Origin: Salinibacillus xinjiangensis
GTDB lineage: Bacteria > Bacillota > Bacilli > Bacillales > Alkalibacillaceae
Assembly (NCBI RefSeq): GCF_009649735.1
Contig: NZ_WJNH01000006.1
Location: 125,469-189,468 of the forward strand
DNA length: 64,000 bases
Direction of reading: 5' to 3'
In this document: positions 26,554 to 33,540 of the stretch, piece after piece
Numbering within the stretch: position 1 is the stretch's first letter
Layout: each line of letters begins with the position of its first letter
Notes under the pieces: generated by a model
What the model was told of the DNA's origin: nothing
Databases searched by the model: none
Seen by the model: only the letters and a program-made list of their open reading frames with translations
Made by a program: the position numbers and the translations under genes

Positions 26554-27891
26554 ATGTTTTTTCTGGATAAATATAAGTCGTAATCCCAACGTCAGGGCGC
26601 CTGCTGAAAGTCCGGCGATTAAACCAATCCAATAACCAAATGGGCCAAAATCAGTGTAGTTAGCCAGAACAATTCCTAGAGGGAGTCCGATGACCCAATA
26701 GGAGATAAACGCCATTATGGACGTTACATTGACATCCTTATAGCCCCTTAAGATGCCCTGTATTGGTGCTTGAATTGCATCTGATAGCTGAAAAAAGACA
26801 GCATATAACAGAAAATGTGGGATTAATTGTATCACTTCTGTTTCTTCAGAATATAACCTGGCAATTCCACCATCAAATACCACCATAATTGCTCCACCTA
26901 TAACGGCTAGACTGATTGCTGTTACAATTCCAATCACACTATATTGCTTTGCATCTTGATAACGCCCGCCACCAATCTCAAAGGCTACCGCTATGGTTAA
27001 TGCCATGGCAATGCTTAATGGGGCCATATATAAGAGAGATTGAAAATTCATCGCGGCCTGGTGTGCAGCGATTGTAGCCGTGTCATATTTACTCAAAAAT
27101 AGTGTTACAGCTGCAAAAATACTGGTTTCAAAAAAGATGGCAAAACCAATGGGGATTCCAATCCTTAATTGTTCCCACCAGGAATGAATGGATGGCCGTT
27201 TCCACTTCTTAAAAATATGAAATGTTGTAAATGGTGTCATTTTTAATAACACGATGATTGATACGAGTAAACAAACAAAATAGGTCAAGGCTGACGCTAC
27301 ACCAGCACCAATTCCACCTAATGCTGGCATGCCAAACTTCCCAAAGATAAATAGATAATTTAAAATGGCATTAATAGGTAAGGATAGCAAAATAATAAAC
27401 ATGGAAATCCTAGTTTGACCTAAAGCATCAATAAAAGAGCGGATTAAATTAAAAACAAATAACGGAACAATCCCTAAGCCTAACGCTACTAAATAATACC
27501 TAGCAACATGCTCCACTTCCTTTGATAAATTCATAAGACCTAATATGGGATCTAGCACAAAAGCACCAACGATAAATACAAATACGGCCAGTGCAATAGC
27601 TAAATAAATCCCTTGCTTTACAGATTCTGACACATGACCACGTTGATTTGCCCCCATATGTTGGGCAACAATGGGTGAAATAGCTAATAATATACCATTA
27701 AGCCCTGTGAAAACAGGTAGCCATATGCTTGAACCTATTGCAACTCCGGCTAAATCTTTAGCCCCTGCCCGACCGGACATGACAGTATCAAAGAAGTTCA
27801 TGGCATACATACCGATTTGGGTTACTAAAATAGGGAATAGAATGGTTAAAAATAAGCGGCTTTTTTCTGTTAATGTGTTTGTTGGATACAT
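26530..27891 (-). CDS. MATE-family multidrug efflux transporter
   Basis: 453-residue MATE exporter with 12 predicted spans in two similar halves (QIGMYAMNFFDTVMSGRAGAKDLAGVAIG early; an equivalent segment around AAHQAAMNFQSLLYMAPLSIAMA). Exports cationic drugs in exchange for Na+ or H+. NorM/MepA-like relatives are common in Bacillus. Start ATG 27891 has AAAAGGAAG upstream. No regulator is adjacent. Confidence 0.88.
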   Translation of the reverse strand: MYPTNTLTEKSRLFLTILFPILVTQIGMYAMNFFDTVMSGRAGAKDLAGVAIGSSIWLPVFTGLNGILLAISPIVAQHMGANQRGHVSESVKQGIYLAIALAVFVFIVGAFVLDPILGLMNLSKEVEHVARYYLVALGLGIVPLFVFNLIRSFIDALGQTRISMFIILLSLPINAILNYLFIFGKFGMPALGGIGAGVASALTYFVCLLVSIIVLLKMTPFTTFHIFKKWKRPSIHSWWEQLRIGIPIGFAIFFETSIFAAVTLFLSKYDTATIAAHQAAMNFQSLLYMAPLSIAMALTIAVAFEIGGGRYQDAKQYSVIGIVTAISLAVIGGAIMVVFDGGIARLYSEETEVIQLIPHFLLYAVFFQLSDAIQAPIQGILRGYKDVNVTSIMAFISYWVIGLPLGIVLANYTDFGPFGYWIGLIAGLSAGALTLGLRLIFIQKKHKSLVTSS

Positions 27892-28014
27892 AAAGTACTT
27901 CCTTTTCTAAGTAATTTCTTTTACGATATAATGAGTTGTTATTTCAAAGGAATCAGTGATTATTTATATACTTTACTTTCATCATAGAAAGATTAGAAAG
28001 GACGACCAAAATAC

Positions 28015-29082
28015 ATGAGAAAGAAAACAATAGTATTTACTGGCGGAGGTACAGCAGGGCATGTAGTTGTAAACCTAGCCTTAATACCAGAGTTTATCAA
28101 AGAAAATTGGGAGATTCACTATATTGGTTCACATAAAGGGATTGAGCGTGAATTAATCGAGCCTCTTGAAAATGTCACCTATCATAGTATTTCAACAGGT
28201 AAACTCCGCCGTTACTTCGATAAAGAAAATTTTAAGGACCCATTTCGTGTCCTAAAAGGAACTTGGCAATCCCTAAGGTTGCTATCTAAAATCAAGCCAC
28301 GTGTTATATTTTCAAAAGGGGGCTTTGTAGCTGTACCTGTTGTGACGGCAGCGAAGCTTAAGGGCATTCCGGCCATCGTTCATGAATCTGATTATACACC
28401 AGGTCTTGCTAATAAACTTGCTTTTCCTTTTGCACGTAAAGTGCTAGCTACTTTTCCGGAAACCATGAACTACCTCCCTGAAAAGAAAGCAGAATGGATT
28501 GGCGCTATAATTCGAGATGAGCTTTTCCAGGGCAGTAAACAAGCAGGACTAAATCGCTGTGATTTTGTGAGCGATAAGCCCACTATTTTGATTATGGGTG
28601 GAAGTTCTGGTTCCCAAAAATTGAATGAGATCATCCGCGGGAATTTAAATCGATTATTAGAAAAATACCAAATCATTCATATTTGCGGAAAAGGAAAAGT
28701 TGATCCCTCTATTCATAAGTATGGTTATAAACAATTTGAATATGTTCAGGATGAATTAAAGGACCTACTTGCAGCAACTGATTTTGTTGTCTCACGGGCG
28801 GGATCCAATTCCATTTATGAATTTTTAGCCTTACACAAGCCTATGCTTCTCATTCCATTGTCCAGACAGGCAAGTAGGGGAGATCAAATTCTGAATGCCA
28901 ACTCTTTTGAAAAACAGGGCTTTGCTCATGTGATTGAAGAAGAGGAACTAAACGAAGAGCGTTTCCTTAATGAGCTGAATAAGCTGTGGAATGAAAGAGA
29001 TCAGATATTAGATCGTATGAAATCCTACAAGAGTGAAACTGCAAAGGATGATGTGGTTCAAATGCTTAAGGAAATTAAATGA
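28015..29082 (+). CDS. MurG-type UDP-GlcNAc glycosyltransferase (orphan paralogue)
   Basis: 355-residue GT-B protein with the MurG hallmarks: N-terminal [47 protein letters not shown], the [11 protein letters not shown] loop, and [24 protein letters not shown] for donor binding. MurG adds GlcNAc to lipid I to make lipid II. This copy stands outside a mur/dcw cluster between a MATE gene and a repeat cluster, so it is probably the second MurG found in several Bacilli. ATG 28015; ribosome site AAGGACG is modest. Confidence 0.85.
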   Translation: MRKKTIVFTGGGTAGHVVVNLALIPEFIKENWEIHYIGSHKGIERELIEPLENVTYHSISTGKLRRYFDKENFKDPFRVLKGTWQSLRLLSKIKPRVIFSKGGFVAVPVVTAAKLKGIPAIVHESDYTPGLANKLAFPFARKVLATFPETMNYLPEKKAEWIGAIIRDELFQGSKQAGLNRCDFVSDKPTILIMGGSSGSQKLNEIIRGNLNRLLEKYQIIHICGKGKVDPSIHKYGYKQFEYVQDELKDLLAATDFVVSRAGSNSIYEFLALHKPMLLIPLSRQASRGDQILNANSFEKQGFAHVIEEEELNEERFLNELNKLWNERDQILDRMKSYKSETAKDDVVQMLKEIK

Positions 29083-29096
29083 CGCTTTTCCTCACC

Positions 29097-29299
29097 ACGC
29101 TTCCTCCCATAGGAGTCTCCGTATTCTGCCTCCACTATAGGAGTGTTCTGATGAATGCGTGGCTAAAGCTTTTGATTGCCAATAGTTTACCTCTAAATCG
29201 ACGAATGAGGCGCCGTTTTTTAGCGGAGGAAATACACGGAGACTCCTGTGGGAGCAAAGAGATAGGTGAGCCCCCGCAGCGTTAGAGAGGAGGCTCACC
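29097..29299. repeat. Bacillaceae-type palindromic repeat element
   Basis: Left arm CTCCCATAGGAGTCTCCGT (about 29104-29122) is an inverted match of ACGGAGACTCCTGTGGGAG (29236-29254) with one mismatch; similarity continues outward (TTCC, CTCC). A second stem, GGTGAGCC (29265-29272) with GGCTCACC (29292-29299), follows. The wording (GGAGACTCCTGTGGGAGC ... GGTGAGCCCC ... GGCTCACCG ... CGCCCGCGG) matches a dispersed repeat I recognise from many Bacillaceae genomes, of unknown function. No gene lies here. Confidence 0.65.
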
Positions 29300-29349
29300 G
29301 ATCGCCCGCGGCAAAGAAGACACTATGAAAACGACCAAAGGGAGTTTGA

Positions 29350-29468
29350 GTAGATGTCGCACTTGTGCCCTTGGGTGAAAGCGAAGTGTATTTCCAGAGC
29401 GATGGTTGTGCACTCATCTTATCGATCATTGGAAAATACGCTAGAGTTACGTCGCATCTTACATCTAC
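29350..29468. repeat. Long imperfect hairpin, second half of the repeat cluster
   Basis: GTAGATGT (29350-29357) pairs with ACATCTAC (29461-29468). Further in, GTATTTCCA and GGAAAATAC, and GCGAT with ATCGATC-type segments, can also pair, giving a ~119-base fold-back. It continues the GC-richer repeat block and ends about 60 bases before the next gene. It could be an independent element inserted in the first. Confidence 0.5.
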
Positions 29469-29530
29469 TGCGAAGTTAACAATACAACAATTTTTCCAAT
29501 AACAGCTTTAAATAAAAAGGGGGAGTCTAC

Positions 29531-29893
29531 TTGAGTCATAAAGTCTGCAATATTTGTGGGAAGGCGATACGGGATCGTGATGAGCTTTTAACTGCATCGA
29601 AATGGTTTCGAATTAAATCCTTTCATGTCGAGTGTTTTGAGGAAATGGAAAAGGAAGAAACAGTAGCACGAAATATGTGGATTCCAGTAAACGGTACGTC
29701 CGGAAATATATCTTTCATCCTGATGCTGGCCCTTGCAACATGGATGTTATTCACCGAAACGCTTGGGTATCTAGGAGATTTAATTGGTATCATAGCATTA
29801 TATCCAATTATATTACGAGTGATTTCCTTCCTGTTTATTGAATACAAGCTACCTAAGTTCATAGCCGATAAAAAACCTTTGAATCGAGAATAG
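29531..29893 (+). CDS. Membrane protein with N-terminal CxxC/HxxC zinc motif
   Basis: 120-residue protein. C6-x2-C9 and a later H32-x2-C35 (SFHVECFEEME) form a probable single zinc-binding site of LIM/treble-clef style. Two hydrophobic segments follow (about 60-75 and 80-100). A charged tail ends the protein. TTG 29531 is chosen because GGGGGAG is 8 bases upstream. I do not recognise a named family. It sits alone between the repeat cluster and an aldo-keto reductase. Confidence 0.7.
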   Translation: MSHKVCNICGKAIRDRDELLTASKWFRIKSFHVECFEEMEKEETVARNMWIPVNGTSGNISFILMLALATWMLFTETLGYLGDLIGIIALYPIILRVISFLFIEYKLPKFIADKKPLNRE

Positions 29894-29899
29894 CTAGCA

Positions 29900-29936
29900 A
29901 GACTCTTCAGAACATCGCTGGAGAGTCTTCTTATTT
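29900..29936 (+). terminator. Terminator after the zinc-motif membrane gene
   Basis: AAGACTCT and AGAGTCTT stem followed by CTTATTT. Confidence 0.65.
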
Positions 29937-29997
29937 GCCATTCATAAATTAAAATATTATCATCAAAATATACTCAAGTTGAAAGGAGTCGTTTTAA

Positions 29998-30816
29998 TTG
30001 AGTCTTACTACAACCTTAACCTTACATAATGGTGTCAAAATTCCAAAAGTAGGCTTAGGAGTCTACAAAGTAGAAAAGGGGACCGAAGCAGTAGACACAG
30101 TCAAGTCAGCCCTTGATATAGGCTACAGAAGTATTGATACGGCAGCTTTTTATGATAACGAAAAAGAAGTAGGCCAAGCCATTCGTGAAAGTGGTGTTAA
30201 ACGCGAGGATATTTTTGTAACTACAAAGGTCTGGAATACAGACCAAGGATATGAAAATACATTGAATGCCTTTGAGGAAAGCTTTCAAAAACTAGGATTA
30301 GATTACATTGATCTCTATTTGGTGCATTGGCCTGTAACCGGTAAATATAAGGATACATGGCGTGCTCTTGAAGAATTATATGATCAAGGAAAGGTTCGCG
30401 CTATTGGCGTGAGTAATTTCCATATTCACCATTTAGAAGAACTCATGAAGGATGCTAAAATTAAGCCGATGGTGAACCAGGTTGAATTTCATCCCCAGCT
30501 TTTCCAAAAGGAACTTCTTGACTATTGTAAGTCCAATGATATTCGATTAGAGGCTTGGGGGCCACTAGGGAGAAGCCGTTATTTAGATGATCCCGTTTTA
30601 GAAGAATTGGCGAAAAAGTACAATAAGACACCAGCTCAAATTATTATCCGTTGGGATTATCAGCATGACATTATCACCATTCCAAAATCGACAAAGTCTC
30701 ACCGCCAAAAGGAAAACGCAGATATCTTTGATTTTGAGTTAACAGAAAAGGATATGAATAAAATCGATGAACTAAACCGAGATTATCGTACAGGACCACA
30801 TCCGGATGATTTTTAA
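29998..30816 (+). CDS. Aldo-keto reductase (YvgN/YtbE-like glyoxal reductase)
   Basis: 272-residue NADPH-dependent reductase with the AKR barrel. The catalytic Asp and Tyr are in DIGYRSIDTAAFYDNEKEVG, the Lys in TKVWN, and the His in YLVHWP; IPKSTKSHRQKENADIFDFE is the NADPH-binding end. Bacillus relatives reduce methylglyoxal and other aldehydes. TTG 29998 follows AAAGGAG by 9 bases. It is monocistronic. Confidence 0.9.
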   Translation: MSLTTTLTLHNGVKIPKVGLGVYKVEKGTEAVDTVKSALDIGYRSIDTAAFYDNEKEVGQAIRESGVKREDIFVTTKVWNTDQGYENTLNAFEESFQKLGLDYIDLYLVHWPVTGKYKDTWRALEELYDQGKVRAIGVSNFHIHHLEELMKDAKIKPMVNQVEFHPQLFQKELLDYCKSNDIRLEAWGPLGRSRYLDDPVLEELAKKYNKTPAQIIIRWDYQHDIITIPKSTKSHRQKENADIFDFELTEKDMNKIDELNRDYRTGPHPDDF

Positions 30817-30821
30817 TCGTA

Positions 30822-30862
30822 GTAAAAAGACAACATTCACATAGGGAACGATGTCTTTTCTT
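30822..30862 (+). terminator. Terminator after the aldo-keto reductase
   Basis: AAAAGACAACAT with ATGTCTTTTC-type pairing, then T-rich sequence. Confidence 0.65.
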
Positions 30863-30894
30863 CATTTTTAATGTAATTTATTAATAAGGTTATC

Positions 30895-30934
30895 GATTCA
30901 TGTAGAAATTTCCCGGGAAATTTCTACATGAATC
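30895..30934. repeat. Perfect 40-bp palindrome without a loop
   Basis: The 20 bases GATTCATGTAGAAATTTCCC (30895-30914) are followed at once by their exact reverse complement (30915-30934). It is not followed by a T-run and lies well past the aldo-keto reductase terminator. It could extrude as a cruciform or bind a dimeric protein. The remaining stretch to 31160 is AT-rich and shows no gene. Confidence 0.8.
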
Positions 30935-31161
30935 CCGCTAATAATCGTTTACAAATAAGGTATCTGACCTAATACAATTCCATGAATTTTATATTTGTAA
31001 TTGGCAATAAAATTAAATGTTATTACCGTTGAGATATATTTTTGTCTATTCTATTGATTATTGATCTGGATTCACATTGACATATATATCTTTTCAATTT
31101 AAAATTAAATAAAGATGAGTCCGAAAATATATAATATTAACCATTTCATTAGGAACTTTAG

Positions 31162-31191
31162 TGTACAGTGAATTGAAAGGTTGACTGTACA
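31162..31191 (+). promoter_or_regulatory. Inverted repeat TGTACAGT...ACTGTACA upstream of mpsC
   Basis: Perfect 8-bp arms (31162-31169 and 31184-31191) are 14 bases apart. The right arm overlaps TTGACT, a possible -35 box. An operator is plausible, but no cognate regulator is visible nearby. Confidence 0.4.
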
Positions 31192-31233
31192 AAAAAGTCC
31201 CTTTAGATGTTTTGGTTAAGATTATGATATGTC

Positions 31234-31280
31234 GGATATACTTTATCTCCTTGTCAAAAGATAAAGTATATCCTTGTTTT
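31234..31280 (+). terminator. Terminator-like hairpin in the mpsC leader
   Basis: GGATATACTTTATC (31234-31247) pairs perfectly with GATAAAGTATATCC (31260-31273), followed by TTGTTTTATTT and then the mpsC ribosome site. Being directly before the gene, it suggests attenuation, or termination of an upstream transcript. Confidence 0.55.
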
Positions 31281-31300
31281 ATTTAGGGGGAGAAGGTTAT

Positions 31301-31675
31301 ATGGATTTTTCTAAAAAGACAAAAGGGGCATTGGAAGCGGAAATAAGCCAAAAGTTAACACAATGGGAAAAAGACTTTCTTGGACGTGGATCTGTCTCTG
31401 TTAAAACTGATATTCTTAGAGATATGATTATAGTTACTTTACAAGGTATTTTAACCCCAGCTGAATATAGGGTTTGTAAGACAAGTGATGGAGCAATCTC
31501 TATCAAAAATACTCGTTCAAATTTAGTTGAATCAGGTCGAACAGATCTTGGCCAATTAATAAGGGAACTAACTGGGGAAGAAGTGATAACCTTCCACACA
31601 GATATAAGTACAAAAACGGGTGAACGTCTTATGGTGTTTAAATTGTCAAGTAATCTGCAAAAAAAGATGAAATAG
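31301..31675 (+). CDS. mpsC: MpsC-like protein (DUF2294)
   Basis: 124-residue soluble protein of the DUF2294 family, now linked to the Mps (membrane-potential-generating) system. Characteristic segments are DFLGRGSVSVKTDILRDMII, LQGILTPAEYRVCKT and the C-terminal TDISTKTGERLMVFKL. In Staphylococcus aureus the mpsABC genes lie together; here mpsC is followed, after a terminator, by the MpsA/B-type genes. ATG 31301 follows GGGGGAGAAGG; an in-frame TTG at 31274 lies inside the hairpin and is less likely. Its biochemical role is unknown. Confidence 0.8.
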   Translation: MDFSKKTKGALEAEISQKLTQWEKDFLGRGSVSVKTDILRDMIIVTLQGILTPAEYRVCKTSDGAISIKNTRSNLVESGRTDLGQLIRELTGEEVITFHTDISTKTGERLMVFKLSSNLQKKMK

Positions 31676-31855
31676 AAAAATTTAGTTGATATAATATAAG
31701 CGGGAGACCTTTCCAACCATAAAAATGAGTGGGAGGTAAAACGGTATATTTATTGGATTTGATTAAAAGGAATAGGATTTTTTCTTTAGAATGCTAAATA
31801 TAATAAACCTAAAAAAGGGAGCTCTTCAAAAAACTTTGCTGAGTTAGTTGAAGTG

Positions 31856-31922
31856 AAACCGACAATTTTCAAGGTTCAATGAATTGAAATCATCATTGAA
31901 CCTTGAAGTTGTCGGTTTTTTT
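31856..31922 (+). terminator. Long hairpin terminator after mpsC
   Basis: A 26-bp near-perfect stem (31856-31882 with 31893-31918) ends in seven T. The rest of the 31676-32004 gap shows only AT-rich sequence. Confidence 0.85.
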
Positions 31923-32004
31923 ATTGTATAAACATAATTCTATTTTAAAAGATATAGAAAATCATTCCCAATAATTTTTTTATACTATGAGGGGAGAATA
32001 TTTT

Positions 32005-33534
32005 ATGTTAGTTTCGCTGAGTTCAACAATGTTGTTAACATTATTCTTTATTATGCTAATTGCTTCAGGGCTAAGTGGAATATTACTGTTACATCCAAGA
32101 GTACCGTTGAGTTTTGTTCGTATCCATATAGGGATTAATGCTATACCGCCCTTGATTTCCTTATTAGCTCTTGTTAATACCAATGTGAATTATGATACTA
32201 TTGGTCCTTGGTTTTTAGATTCATTAGCTTGGTTAGTAGTCTTCTTTGTTCTTACTATTGGTTTAATCATTCAACGTTTTTCTATACGTTATTTTATGGG
32301 GGACTACTCTTATCGAAAGTATTTTGCATATTTTACTTTCACTACAGGTGCTGCTTCAATTACATGGTTATGTGGTGATCTCCGCTTTTTGGTTTTATTT
32401 TGGGGAGTGACTTTAGTCGGATTGACCATCCTTATAGGGTTAAACCGAAGATGGCAAGTGGTTAGTGAAGCGGCAAGAGTTTCTAAGCGTTTTTTTATGC
32501 TAAGTTGGCTTTCATTGTTATTCGCAGCTATTTGGCTTTTTCAAGCTACAGGCCAATGGCAATTTTCATTAGCTTTAACAAATGAAAATTTAGCACAGCT
32601 TGGAACATGGGAGAGAACTGGTATTAGTTTATTGATTGTATTAACAGTAATTATACCTGCAGCTCAATGGCCTTTTCAAAGATGGTTAATTGAATCTGTA
32701 GCTGCTCCAACTCCTGTTTCTGCTATTATGCACGCAGGTCTAGTGAATGCTGGTGGAATAATACTAACTCGATTTTCGCCTTTGTTTAACGGTGATATAG
32801 CTTCAATTATTTTAATTATTCTTGCAAGTATTTCCGTTTTGTTAGGATCTGGAATTAATTTAGTACAGGTAGACTATAAACGACAGCTAGTAGGCTCCAC
32901 GATGGGACAAATGGGATTTATGCTTATTCAATGTGCATTAGGTGCGTATGTAGCAGCTGTTATTCATCTTGTATTACATGGTTTGTTTAAGGCTACGCTG
33001 TTTTTACAGGCTGGCTCTGCAGTACGTCATATTGAATTATCCACTCACGTTAATGAAAGTTCATCCTATTTATGGATTATGGTAGGGCGAGCTTTAGGGT
33101 TAATTGTAGGTGTTTCTTTCTGGCTCATGGCTCCTGTTGCGGGATATCCATTGATTAGTGCATTAATCTTAGGATGGTCATTGTCCGTTTCTTGGACACA
33201 GCTCGTAGCTTTGGGAGAGGGGAGAATTGGTCGGATTGTTGGTTTATCAATTATAGGAGTTTTTGCTATCGTTTATTTTATTATTCATAACCTCTTTTAT
33301 GAGTGGTTGCATATAAGCGTTAATCAAAGTGTTCAACTTCCAATATCAGTTGTCATCATTGTCGTAGGTCTCTTATTACTCGGTAGTGCTATTGGTACGT
33401 GGGGTGCTCGTAATCATTCATCCTCTATTTTCCCAGCACTTTATCTTTGGTTAGTACGATTAGGTGAAGCAAAACTAAAGTCAGTAGATAGCCATCCAAA
33501 CTACCTTAAACACTTAATAAACACAAGGAGGTAA
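32005..33534 (+). CDS. dabB: NuoL-like proton/sodium-conducting subunit (MpsA/DabB)
   Basis: 509-residue polytopic protein of the NADH-dehydrogenase subunit 5 family, about 13-14 spans, with the central block QWPFQRWLIESVAAPTPVSAI-type (about residues 220-240), then MHAGLVNAGG and the loop LVGSTMGQMGFMLIQ. It has no redox partners nearby. With the DUF2309 protein encoded 6 bases on, it forms the DabAB (MpsAB) complex that couples cation flow to CO2/bicarbonate accumulation. ATG 32005 has GGGGAG 9 bases upstream. Confidence 0.88.
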   Translation: MLVSLSSTMLLTLFFIMLIASGLSGILLLHPRVPLSFVRIHIGINAIPPLISLLALVNTNVNYDTIGPWFLDSLAWLVVFFVLTIGLIIQRFSIRYFMGDYSYRKYFAYFTFTTGAASITWLCGDLRFLVLFWGVTLVGLTILIGLNRRWQVVSEAARVSKRFFMLSWLSLLFAAIWLFQATGQWQFSLALTNENLAQLGTWERTGISLLIVLTVIIPAAQWPFQRWLIESVAAPTPVSAIMHAGLVNAGGIILTRFSPLFNGDIASIILIILASISVLLGSGINLVQVDYKRQLVGSTMGQMGFMLIQCALGAYVAAVIHLVLHGLFKATLFLQAGSAVRHIELSTHVNESSSYLWIMVGRALGLIVGVSFWLMAPVAGYPLISALILGWSLSVSWTQLVALGEGRIGRIVGLSIIGVFAIVYFIIHNLFYEWLHISVNQSVQLPISVVIIVVGLLLLGSAIGTWGARNHSSSIFPALYLWLVRLGEAKLKSVDSHPNYLKHLINTRR

Positions 33535-33540
33535 TCAGTG

